Shown piece after piece: positions 7,104-13,853 of a stretch of DNA of 21,122 nucleotides (position 1 is the stretch's first letter; each line of letters opens with the position of its first letter). Position numbers and translations under genes: made by a program. Below the pieces are notes generated by a model. That model was given only the letters and a program-made list of their open reading frames with translations. It was not told the origin of the DNA and searched no databases. Origin of the DNA: Lachnospiraceae bacterium UBA3273 (lineage in GTDB: Bacteria > Bacillota > Clostridia > Lachnospirales > Lachnospiraceae); NCBI GenBank assembly GCA_002362385.1, contig DEUB01000015.1, positions 1 to 21,122 of the forward strand. The letters are read 5' to 3'.

Positions 7104-8069
7104 TCAATAAGACGATATATGAGAGTGAAAATAATCGCATTCTTCAGCATTACATAAAAGTCCGTTCCGGCTTTTCAGGTTAATATGAAAAACATGACCA
7201 TCCTCGGGGTGCCCTTCCCCAAACTCTTTGTAGCAGAATGGAACTTGCAGTTTTTCCAGCCTGTCTTTCATAAAAGCGGTATGGGACTTTAAGTCGTCAT
7301 TTACGCTTGCCATAAGGTAGGCGGGAGGAAAATCGGAGTTTATATAGCCCGGCATGTCGAAGAAACTGCGGGCAAGGGGCTCGCTTGGATGTTTTGGAAA
7401 ATACCATTTGAAGAATAGCTGGTCTTTGATCTCATCCGTATCATAAACGCCACAGTTTAAAGCTACGGCTTTGGGAACGGGAAGGTTTGAAAGAAGGGCC
7501 GTCATTTTGAAAGAGCCGGTTCCGTTTGTGGAATTCCCGGTAAGCAGATCAGGGCAGAAAAAGGATGCTTTAATGCATAATTCCCGGTAATCCCTGTTGG
7601 TGGTCAGGACATTGTACTGGGTAATCAGCTGGGCTCCTGCGGAATCGCCCACCATAAACAGATGTTCCGGATCCATACCGTATTTTTCACAGTTTTTTCT
7701 GACGAAATCCATTAAAAGGCAGACATCTGTAATAGCAGAGGGATATTTGTGCTCCGGCGCAAGACGGTAATTGAAATTTACCACCACAAAGCCTTTTGCG
7801 GCAAGGTGCATGCAGTAAAAGCGGTACAGTTCCTTGTCTCCATAAAACCAGCCCCCGCCGTGGACGTTTATAATAACAGGAAGTAAACCGCTGCCTGCAG
7901 CAGGACGGTAAATATCGGTCAGATGAAAAAAGCTCTCTTTATTAGATGAAGAAGGAGCATAGGTAATATCCTTGTAAATAGTCAGATTATCAGGCTCTTT
8001 GTTATCTTTATCTCTTTTACTGTCACTATTTGCCCACATCGTACGCACAAGATTGGGTAAGAAATACAT
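7104..8069 (-). CDS. Alpha/beta hydrolase, HSL-family esterase/lipase
   Basis: This 321-residue protein shows the hormone-sensitive-lipase family pattern. The oxyanion-hole motif HGGG is at residues 70-73, YRLAPEHKYP at 101-110, and the nucleophile elbow GDSAG at 141-145 with Ser143. A candidate catalytic Asp lies around 258-259 (MASVNDDLK) and His292 in the DGHVFH stretch near the C-terminus. It should hydrolyse carboxylic esters with short acyl chains; the natural substrate is unknown. There is no signal peptide or membrane segment, so it is cytoplasmic. The start is supported by a GGAGG site just upstream on the minus strand, and a consensus promoter lies about 50 bases further up. It is a single-gene unit, divergent from the ketopantoate reductase and convergent with the MATE operon. 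Confidence 0.88.
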   Translation of the reverse strand: MYFLPNLVRTMWANSDSKRDKDNKEPDNLTIYKDITYAPSSSNKESFFHLTDIYRPAAGSGLLPVIINVHGGGWFYGDKELYRFYCMHLAAKGFVVVNFNYRLAPEHKYPSAITDVCLLMDFVRKNCEKYGMDPEHLFMVGDSAGAQLITQYNVLTTNRDYRELCIKASFFCPDLLTGNSTNGTGSFKMTALLSNLPVPKAVALNCGVYDTDEIKDQLFFKWYFPKHPSEPLARSFFDMPGYINSDFPPAYLMASVNDDLKSHTAFMKDRLEKLQVPFCYKEFGEGHPEDGHVFHINLKSRNGLLCNAEECDYFHSHISSY

Positions 8070-8116
8070 AGACTGCCTCCTGCCGGATCGGTTATAGATG
8101 GTACTGATATAGGTTT

Positions 8117-8146
8117 ATTATATAAATGAAGAAAATTATCTGTCAA
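8117..8146 (-). promoter_or_regulatory. Sigma-A promoter of the hydrolase gene
   Basis: Read on the minus strand, TTGACA (8146-8141) and TATAAT (8122-8117) are both perfect consensus hexamers separated by 18 bases. They lie about 50 bases upstream of the hydrolase start. The intergenic region to 8165 must also carry the promoter of the divergent gene; TATTAT at 8116-8121 overlaps the same -10, so the two promoters may compete. Confidence 0.8.
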
Positions 8147-8165
8147 GAAGAAAGGGGAAAGAAGC

Positions 8166-9095
8166 GTGAAATATCAAAATTTCAAAATCAAAAAAACAGC
8201 AATTGTGGGAATGGGAGCCTTGGGGCTTCTTTACGGAAATCATATTGTAAAGCATTGCGGGGAGGATGCGGTCACTTATGTGATGGATAAAAAACGGCTG
8301 GAAAAGTATAAAGACGGGATATTTTCCATAAATGGGGAGGAGGTAAGCTTTTCCATGACAGCGGCTGAGGATATGGAGCCTGTGGATCTGCTTATCGTAG
8401 CGGTAAAATATACGGGATTGGAAGCGGCTTTAGAGGTAATGAAGAACTGTATTGACGGGCAGACGATCATTATTTCCGTATTAAACGGAATTTCCAGTGA
8501 AGAGATCATAGGAGAGCGCTATGGGATGGAAGGGATCGTCCACACGGTTGCCCAGGGGATGGACGCCATGAAGTTTGGAAATTCGCTAAACTATACCCAA
8601 ATGGGAGAGTTACACATAGGTCTTGGGGAAAATGGAAGCCCGGAGAAGCTTTACCGGCTGACAGCTTATTTTGATGAGATCGGGATGCCTTATGTGAAAG
8701 AAGAGGATATTCTTTACCGCATGTGGAGCAAGTTCATGCTGAATGTGGGGGTAAACCAGACCTGTATGGTTTATGAGACCACTTATGGAGGGGTTCTTTC
8801 TGAGGGGGAAGCTAACCGTACTATGATCGCGGCTATGAGGGAAGTGATCGCCCTGGCCAATGAGGAAGGGATAGCTTTATCGGAAAGGGATATCAACCAG
8901 TATGTGGATATTTTAAAAACCTTAAATCCTGACGGGACGCCGTCTATGGGGCAGGACCGCATCAATAAAAAGCCTTCGGAAGTGGAAATGTTTGCCGGTA
9001 CGGTCATAAAGCTTGCAAAAAAGCATGAAATCTATGTGCCTGCAAATGAATTTCTCTATGAAAGGGTAAAGGAAATCGAAAAGGCATATGCTTAG
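8166..9095 (+). CDS. panE: 2-dehydropantoate 2-reductase (ketopantoate reductase)
   Basis: This 309-residue protein has the usual length of the ApbA/PanE family. The NADPH-binding Rossmann motif GMGALG is at residues 15-20. The C-terminal helical domain carries WSKFMLNVGVNQ, where K189 is the catalytic lysine, with N193 and N197. PSMGQD (259-264) and the conserved glutamate E272 follow. The family reduces 2-dehydropantoate to pantoate for pantothenate and coenzyme A synthesis. The genome neighbourhood holds no other pan genes, so it may instead be one of the many PanE paralogues of uncertain substrate. The GTG start at 8166 has AAAGGGGA as its ribosome binding site and leaves an eight-residue lead before the first beta strand. 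No clear terminator follows; the next gene is 178 bases downstream. Confidence 0.88.
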   Translation: MKYQNFKIKKTAIVGMGALGLLYGNHIVKHCGEDAVTYVMDKKRLEKYKDGIFSINGEEVSFSMTAAEDMEPVDLLIVAVKYTGLEAALEVMKNCIDGQTIIISVLNGISSEEIIGERYGMEGIVHTVAQGMDAMKFGNSLNYTQMGELHIGLGENGSPEKLYRLTAYFDEIGMPYVKEEDILYRMWSKFMLNVGVNQTCMVYETTYGGVLSEGEANRTMIAAMREVIALANEEGIALSERDINQYVDILKTLNPDGTPSMGQDRINKKPSEVEMFAGTVIKLAKKHEIYVPANEFLYERVKEIEKAYA

Positions 9096-9190
9096 GCTGT
9101 AATCGACTATTGAATAAAGTATTTTTTTCAACTAAAATAATAAATATAGATCTGTTTAGGATTATAGCACGGTCGGATAAAATGAGGAAA

Positions 9191-9260
9191 CAAGGTTGAA
9201 AGAAAATCTTTCGGCCTTGATTTGAAGGTCAAATGATCATGCAGGCATGTCGGTTTGACC
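9191..9260 (+). promoter_or_regulatory. Two consecutive hairpins in the leader of the DUF554 gene
   Basis: Hairpin 1: CAAGGTTGAAAGA (9191-9203) pairs with TCTTTCGGCCTTG (9207-9219), 13 pairs with two G·U wobbles and a three-base loop. Hairpin 2: GGTCAAA (9227-9233) pairs with TTTGACC (9254-9260) and encloses CATG/CATG around CAGG. The second ends three bases before the GGAG ribosome binding site at 9264. No T-run follows either, so neither is a normal terminator. No known riboswitch was recognised; a protein-binding site in DNA is the alternative. Confidence 0.4.
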
Positions 9261-9273
9261 CATGGAGATAAAA

Positions 9274-9957
9274 ATGTTAGGAACTATTGTGAACACGGGG
9301 ACCATATTAATAGGGAGCCTTGTGGGAAGTGTTATCAAGAAAGGGATCAGGGACGAGTATAAAGACGCCCTGTTTAATGCTATGGGACTGGCGGCAGCAG
9401 GCTTAGGGATCAATGCAGTCGTCCAGAATATGCCAAAGAGCAATTATCCGGTACTGTTTATTGCAGCCCTTGCCATTGGAAGCCTGCTCGGCACGATCTT
9501 AAATATTGACGGCAGGTTTCAGAAGCTGACAGAGCGGTTTTCGGGAAAAAGCAGATTAGGGGAAGGATTGTCGACGGGAATACTGTTGTTCTGCATCGGA
9601 ACCTTGTCTATTCTGGGGCCTATCAACAGCGCCTTATACGGGGACAATACCTATTTGTTTACCAATGCGACTCTTGATCTGGTAACTTCCTGTGTGTTAG
9701 CCTCTGCTTATGGAATTGGTATGACTATAACTGCCGGCGTGCTTTTCTTATGGCAGGGAAGCATTTATCTGTTAGCCTGTCTTTTAGGCGATTTTATGAG
9801 TGCGGACATGATGACGGAAATATCCATTGTGGGAGGTTTCCTTATTGCCAGTTCTGGCATTTCCATTTTAAAGATAAAGGAGATTAAGACGCTGAATATG
9901 CTGCCCTGTCTTTTGGTACCGGTGTTGTTTTTTGCGATAAAGGGGCTGTTTGGGTAA
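9274..9957 (+). CDS. DUF554 integral membrane protein (YdfK/YqgA-like)
   Basis: This 227-residue protein with about seven hydrophobic segments matches the DUF554 family. The opening MLGTIVNTGTILIGSLVGSVIKKG is typical, as are GLAAAGLGINAV near residue 35-50 and FCIGTLSILGPINSAL near 105-120. I chose ATG 9274 over the in-frame ATG at 9262. The reason is that GGAG at 9264-9267 is correctly spaced only for 9274, and DUF554 proteins normally begin with this motif. The biochemical role of the family is not established; transport has been suggested from its topology. Two hairpins precede it. The lipoprotein gene follows after 57 bases with no terminator between, so they may share a transcript. Confidence 0.85.
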   Translation: MLGTIVNTGTILIGSLVGSVIKKGIRDEYKDALFNAMGLAAAGLGINAVVQNMPKSNYPVLFIAALAIGSLLGTILNIDGRFQKLTERFSGKSRLGEGLSTGILLFCIGTLSILGPINSALYGDNTYLFTNATLDLVTSCVLASAYGIGMTITAGVLFLWQGSIYLLACLLGDFMSADMMTEISIVGGFLIASSGISILKIKEIKTLNMLPCLLVPVLFFAIKGLFG

Positions 9958-10014
9958 AGTAATGCGGAAATAATATGTCAGGCTGAAATAAATAAAATTA
10001 TGGGAGGGTAACAA

Positions 10015-11397
10015 ATGAAAAAGAAATGTTACATTGCGTTTCTTATGCTGGTTTTGACAGTGCCTATGGTCCTGACCGGCTGTAAGGGGGCGGAAAAAGA
10101 GATCGTTTCCGACGAGCTTGCAGATGAGGATGAAGAGACGGAAAAAGATGATACGGGCGAAGACGAGGGAAAAGAAAAAGAAACGGAAGATACGCAGGAA
10201 GGCGGGAAAAAAGAAAAGGCCGGCAAAGAAGAAGCCGGGGAAGAGGTAACGCCCATTAAAGCGGCCCGGGGAGAAGTTAAGGACGATAAGTTTGTAAATG
10301 AGGTTTTTGGTATCAGCTTTCCGCTGACGGAAGATATGGTACTGCTGGAGGACTCCGAAATATTAGAAGGTTTAGGCGTGGATACCGGTTTCTTAGAAGA
10401 GGGAGCGGCGGCTTCCCCGGAAGAAATGGAAGACGCCATGGGAGGTACTTTATATGATGCGATCATTTTCCTGAATGATGGAGATAGTACCAATGTAATG
10501 GTCACTTACGAAAATATGGACGTTACCCTGAACGGAGATTATCTGGATGAAAGACGCTACATTAAGACGGTAAAGGATGCCCTGGAACGAAAGTCGCCCG
10601 GACAATACGAGATCAAATCCCAAAAGACGGTTACCCTGGGAGGTGCACAATATCTGAGGGTGGATCTGAATGTGGAGATGGAGGAAAATGAACTAAAAGA
10701 GGTCTTTTTCTGCAGAAGATTAGAAAATTATATGGTCTGTATTACCGTTACTTTTGACGAAGAGATGCGCCAGACAGTAGAGGATTTTATAGCTTCCCTG
10801 GATGATGGCGGCGAAAACGGCGGAGCAGATCAATCATCCTCCCAGTCTATAGAGGGAACTGTGGAAAACGGCTATTACACAAACGAAACCTTTGGGATCA
10901 GATTTCCCATTACTGATAATATGAGGGTCATGGGCGAAAAGGAAATGGATACGGTACAAGGTATCGGAAGTGAATATATGGAGGATGAGGGCATTGCTTC
11001 CGAAGAACAGATTGAAAAGGCAAGCGACGGGACTTTGTATGATGCGGCGATCTATCTGGGGGATGGATTATCTAATATTTCCGTTTGTTATGAAAATATG
11101 GATATAACATACGGCGGGTCAATTGACGTGGATGAAGAAATGTACGGGGCAGCTTTGAGACTTATGATGTCCCGGTTAGAAGGCTTTGACTATGAATTCC
11201 GTGAAGACAGTACTGAAGTCCTGGGAGGAAAGGAATATTACCGGATGGATTTTGACGTGAGCGCAAGGGGAACCGATATCTATCAGATATATATTTTCAG
11301 AAAAGAAGAAAATTATATGATATCCTTTATCATTACCTATCAGGACGGCATGGAGCAGCAGGTGGATGATTTCCTTAATTCTATCACAGATGTGTAA
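10015..11397 (+). CDS. Lipoprotein with acidic linker and two copies of an unknown domain
   Basis: This 460-residue protein starts with a lipoprotein signal peptide: KKK, a hydrophobic core, and the lipobox VLTGC with lipidated Cys23. A highly charged Glu/Lys/Asp-rich linker covers about 26-80. Two similar domains follow, about residues 92-264 and 287-460, joined by a Gly/Ser-rich spacer. Matched blocks in order: FVNEVFGISFPLTEDM versus YTNETFGIRFPITDNM; GGTLYDAIIFLNDGDSTNVMV versus DGTLYDAAIYLGDGLSNISVC; YENMDVT versus YENMDIT; LGGAQYLRVDLNV versus LGGKEYYRMDFDV; RRLENYMVCITVTFDEEM versus RKEENYMISFIITYQDGM; and VEDFIASL versus VDDFLNSI. I do not recognise the domain. It should be anchored on the outer face of the cytoplasmic membrane. 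The GGGAGGG site gives a clear start. Tandem terminators follow the gene. Confidence 0.85.
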   Translation: MKKKCYIAFLMLVLTVPMVLTGCKGAEKEIVSDELADEDEETEKDDTGEDEGKEKETEDTQEGGKKEKAGKEEAGEEVTPIKAARGEVKDDKFVNEVFGISFPLTEDMVLLEDSEILEGLGVDTGFLEEGAAASPEEMEDAMGGTLYDAIIFLNDGDSTNVMVTYENMDVTLNGDYLDERRYIKTVKDALERKSPGQYEIKSQKTVTLGGAQYLRVDLNVEMEENELKEVFFCRRLENYMVCITVTFDEEMRQTVEDFIASLDDGGENGGADQSSSQSIEGTVENGYYTNETFGIRFPITDNMRVMGEKEMDTVQGIGSEYMEDEGIASEEQIEKASDGTLYDAAIYLGDGLSNISVCYENMDITYGGSIDVDEEMYGAALRLMMSRLEGFDYEFREDSTEVLGGKEYYRMDFDVSARGTDIYQIYIFRKEENYMISFIITYQDGMEQQVDDFLNSITDV

Positions 11398-11445
11398 GGT
11401 TAAAAGAAAATCTTCGCGGAAAAATGTCTGAAAAATATAAAGAAG

Positions 11446-11499
11446 GAGCTGTGCAAAAGCAGATAAGCAGATCGTTTGCTTTTGCGGCGGCTCTTTTTT
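11446..11499 (+). terminator. Rho-independent terminator after the lipoprotein gene
   Basis: GAGC...GCAAAAGCA (11446-11461) pairs with TGCTTTTGC...GCTC (11477-11493), with a small internal loop between the two stem parts. TTTTTT follows directly (11494-11499). The strong stem and U-tract make this the main end of the lipoprotein transcript. Confidence 0.85.
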
Positions 11500-11503
11500 A
11501 TAT

Positions 11504-11530
11504 GCCGGAGTTTTAAATGCCCCGGCTTTT
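11504..11530 (+). terminator. Second, weaker terminator in tandem
   Basis: GCCGG (11504-11508) and CCGGC (11522-11526) form a short GC-rich stem with a 13-base loop, followed by TTTT at 11527-11530. It backs up the stronger terminator just upstream. Confidence 0.5.
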
Positions 11531-11700
11531 GTGTTTCTTTTGTTAATTTCCTAAAATTACTATAAATTTTATTGACAAAGGTGTAAAATAAGTTGAAAAT
11601 TCTAATGTCATTTCATTTTTGCGAAGGAATGTAAATAAATACATACAGATGCAAAAAATATCCGGAATACAGAAAAATAATGGTTCATAAGGAGCGGATT
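11531..11700 (+). promoter_or_regulatory. AT-rich promoter region of the heterodimeric ABC exporter
   Basis: Between the tandem terminators and the exporter lies an AT-rich region without a gene. TTGACA at 11572-11577 is a perfect -35; at 17 bases spacing the -10 would be GAAAAT (11595-11600), four of six matches. ATGTA (11629-11633) and TACAT (11640-11644) form an inverted repeat with a six-base spacer downstream of the likely start site, a possible operator. AAGGAG at 11689-11694 is the ribosome binding site for ATG 11701. Confidence 0.45.
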
Positions 11701-13851
11701 ATGGGAAAGTTATTTAAAAACATGGCACCCTACTGGAAAACAGTCGTTGTGGTTTTCTGTTTACTGGTGGTGCAGGCATATTGCGATCTGGCATTGCCCC
11801 AGTATACCTCTGATATTATTGATGTAGGTATCATAAACGGGGGAGTGGAGCATGTCCTGCCTCAAAAAATAACAGAGGAATCTTACCGGATGGTAACCAT
11901 GCTGATGAATGAAGAAGAGAAAAATGCATGGGAAAACAGTTATGAGAAAACGGACGGTCTTTATTCTTTAAAGGAGCTTTCGGATGAAGAGCTTGGCGAT
12001 CTGGACGATAAGCTTCTTGTTCCTATGGTGTTAGCATATGAAATACACGAAAATATGGAAGCGGCCGGGGCAGAAACGGGCATGCCGGAAGAAATTCCTT
12101 ATGAGCAGATGGGAGAGATGATAGAGCAGGCCAGAGGTTCCGTGGAAGGTATGGTCGAAACAACCGGAAAGAGCACTGTTAAGTCCATGGCCCTGCAGTA
12201 TACGGCTCTTTGCAACAGGGAAGCAGGATTAGACGGAGACGCCATGCAGATCTCCTATTTGATCCGCTCCGGGCTTAAAATGCTTGGCATTGCCCTTTTG
12301 ATGGGGGCTGTAACGGTACTGGTGGGCCTTCTGGCGTCCAGGGTGGGCGCCGGCGTGGGCAGGGATCTGAGGGAAAAAGTTTTCGGAAAGGTTATCCGCT
12401 TTTCCAATGCGGAGATCGATAAATTTTCTACGGCTTCCCTGATTACCAGATCCACCAACGATATACAGCAGGTACAGATGGTGTCTACCATGCTTCTTAG
12501 GATGGTGCTTTTTGCGCCGATCATGGGTGTGGGCGGCATCATAAAGGTAATAGGAACCGGCGCGGGAATGGGATGGGTCATAGCCTTGGCGGTTATTGTG
12601 CTGATAGGCTTCGTCATGCTGTTGGTTTCCGTTACTATGCCCAAATTCAAGGTTATGCAGACTTTGGTGGACAGGGTCAATCTGGTTTCCCGTGAAATTC
12701 TGACGGGTCTTTCGGTCATCCGTGCTTTCGGAAGGGAAAAAAGAGAAGAGGAACGATTTGACGAGGCTAACAAAGAGCTTACTAAGACCCAGCTCTTTAC
12801 CAACCGCATGATGTCGGTCATGATGCCGGGCATGATGATCATTATGAATGGGACCGCGATCCTGATCACGTGGGTGGCGGCGAAAAAAATAGATATGGGA
12901 ACGATCCAGGTAGGCGCTATGACTGCATTTATAACTTATGCAATGCAGATCGTCATGTCCTTCCTGATGCTGACCATGATGTCCATTATGCTGCCCCGGG
13001 CAGGCGTAGCGGCGGATCGTATTGACGAAGTGCTGAAAACGGAGTCCACCATTGAGGATAAAGAGGATGCGAAAGATTTTGAGATAAAAAGCGGTGTGGT
13101 CAGATATGACCATGTTTATTTTGCCTATCCAAATGCCAGGGAGGACGTGCTGTCCGATATAGATTTTGTGGCAAAGCCGGGAGAGGTTACCGCCATCATC
13201 GGCAGTACCGGATGCGGCAAATCCACCCTGGTCAACCTGCTCCCCAGATTTTACGATGTGCGTAAAGGCGCAATTACCATCGACGGAACGGACATCAGGG
13301 ATATGCGGATGAAGGATCTGCGGGAAAATATCGGTTTTGTTCCCCAGAAGGGAGTTCTCTTTTCCGGTACGATTGCCTCCAATTTGAGATTCGGCAAACA
13401 TGATGCGTCGGAGGAAGAGATCAAAGAGGCGGCAGAGATCGCCCAGGCTATGGAATTTATAGAAGAAAAGAAAGAAAGATTTGACAGTCCCATTGCACAG
13501 GGTGGTTCCAATGTATCGGGAGGACAGAAACAGCGTCTTGCCATAGCCAGGGCCATTGTGAAAAGGCCCAGGATCCTGGTGTTTGACGACAGCTTTTCCG
13601 CCCTGGATATGAAGACGGATGCGGTGCTCAGGAAGGCGCTGATGGAGAAGGTTAAGGACAGCACCCTTTTGATCGTTGCCCAGAGAATCAGTACCATCAT
13701 ACATGCGGACAGGATCCTTGTATTGGATGAGGGGCGGATCGTGGGAATGGGAACCCATGAAGAATTGCTTAAAAATTGTGAAGTATATGAGCAGATCGCA
13801 AGGTCGCAGCTTTCCGCTAAGGAACTGGGACTGGAAGAAAAGGAGGCGTAA
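11701..13851 (+). CDS. Heterodimeric ABC exporter, subunit with degenerate ATP site
   Basis: This 716-residue half-transporter has a membrane domain then an ABC ATPase domain. The ATPase motifs are Walker A GSTGCGKST (501-509), Q-loop in FVPQK (near 549), canonical signature VSGGQ (605-609), and Walker B ILVFDD (625-630) with Asp630 where the catalytic glutamate normally stands. That substitution marks the degenerate-site subunit of asymmetric exporters such as TM287/288, BmrCD and LmrCD. Residues about 45-185, between the first and second helices, form an unusually long Glu-rich hydrophilic insert, probably extracellular. I chose ATG 11701 because AAGGAG lies seven bases upstream; the in-frame ATG at 11680 has no such site. 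The partner follows after two bases, with its ribosome binding site inside this gene. Family function is export of drugs or other amphipathic compounds; the substrate is unknown. Confidence 0.92.
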   Translation: MGKLFKNMAPYWKTVVVVFCLLVVQAYCDLALPQYTSDIIDVGIINGGVEHVLPQKITEESYRMVTMLMNEEEKNAWENSYEKTDGLYSLKELSDEELGDLDDKLLVPMVLAYEIHENMEAAGAETGMPEEIPYEQMGEMIEQARGSVEGMVETTGKSTVKSMALQYTALCNREAGLDGDAMQISYLIRSGLKMLGIALLMGAVTVLVGLLASRVGAGVGRDLREKVFGKVIRFSNAEIDKFSTASLITRSTNDIQQVQMVSTMLLRMVLFAPIMGVGGIIKVIGTGAGMGWVIALAVIVLIGFVMLLVSVTMPKFKVMQTLVDRVNLVSREILTGLSVIRAFGREKREEERFDEANKELTKTQLFTNRMMSVMMPGMMIIMNGTAILITWVAAKKIDMGTIQVGAMTAFITYAMQIVMSFLMLTMMSIMLPRAGVAADRIDEVLKTESTIEDKEDAKDFEIKSGVVRYDHVYFAYPNAREDVLSDIDFVAKPGEVTAIIGSTGCGKSTLVNLLPRFYDVRKGAITIDGTDIRDMRMKDLRENIGFVPQKGVLFSGTIASNLRFGKHDASEEEIKEAAEIAQAMEFIEEKKERFDSPIAQGGSNVSGGQKQRLAIARAIVKRPRILVFDDSFSALDMKTDAVLRKALMEKVKDSTLLIVAQRISTIIHADRILVLDEGRIVGMGTHEELLKNCEVYEQIARSQLSAKELGLEEKEA

Positions 13852-13853
13852 GA

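Noticed and set aside
10029..10505. 158-codon Ser-rich open frame on the minus strand
   Set aside because: It is the antisense of the acidic GAA/GAG-rich linker of the lipoprotein, which gives TTC/TCT serine and phenylalanine runs. No start signals are seen.
12229..13758. 509-codon open frame on the minus strand
   Set aside because: It lies wholly antisense to the first exporter subunit, whose motifs are all intact. Its product is rich in His, Gly and Arg with no recognisable domain, and there is no ribosome binding site. It is a by-product of the codon composition.
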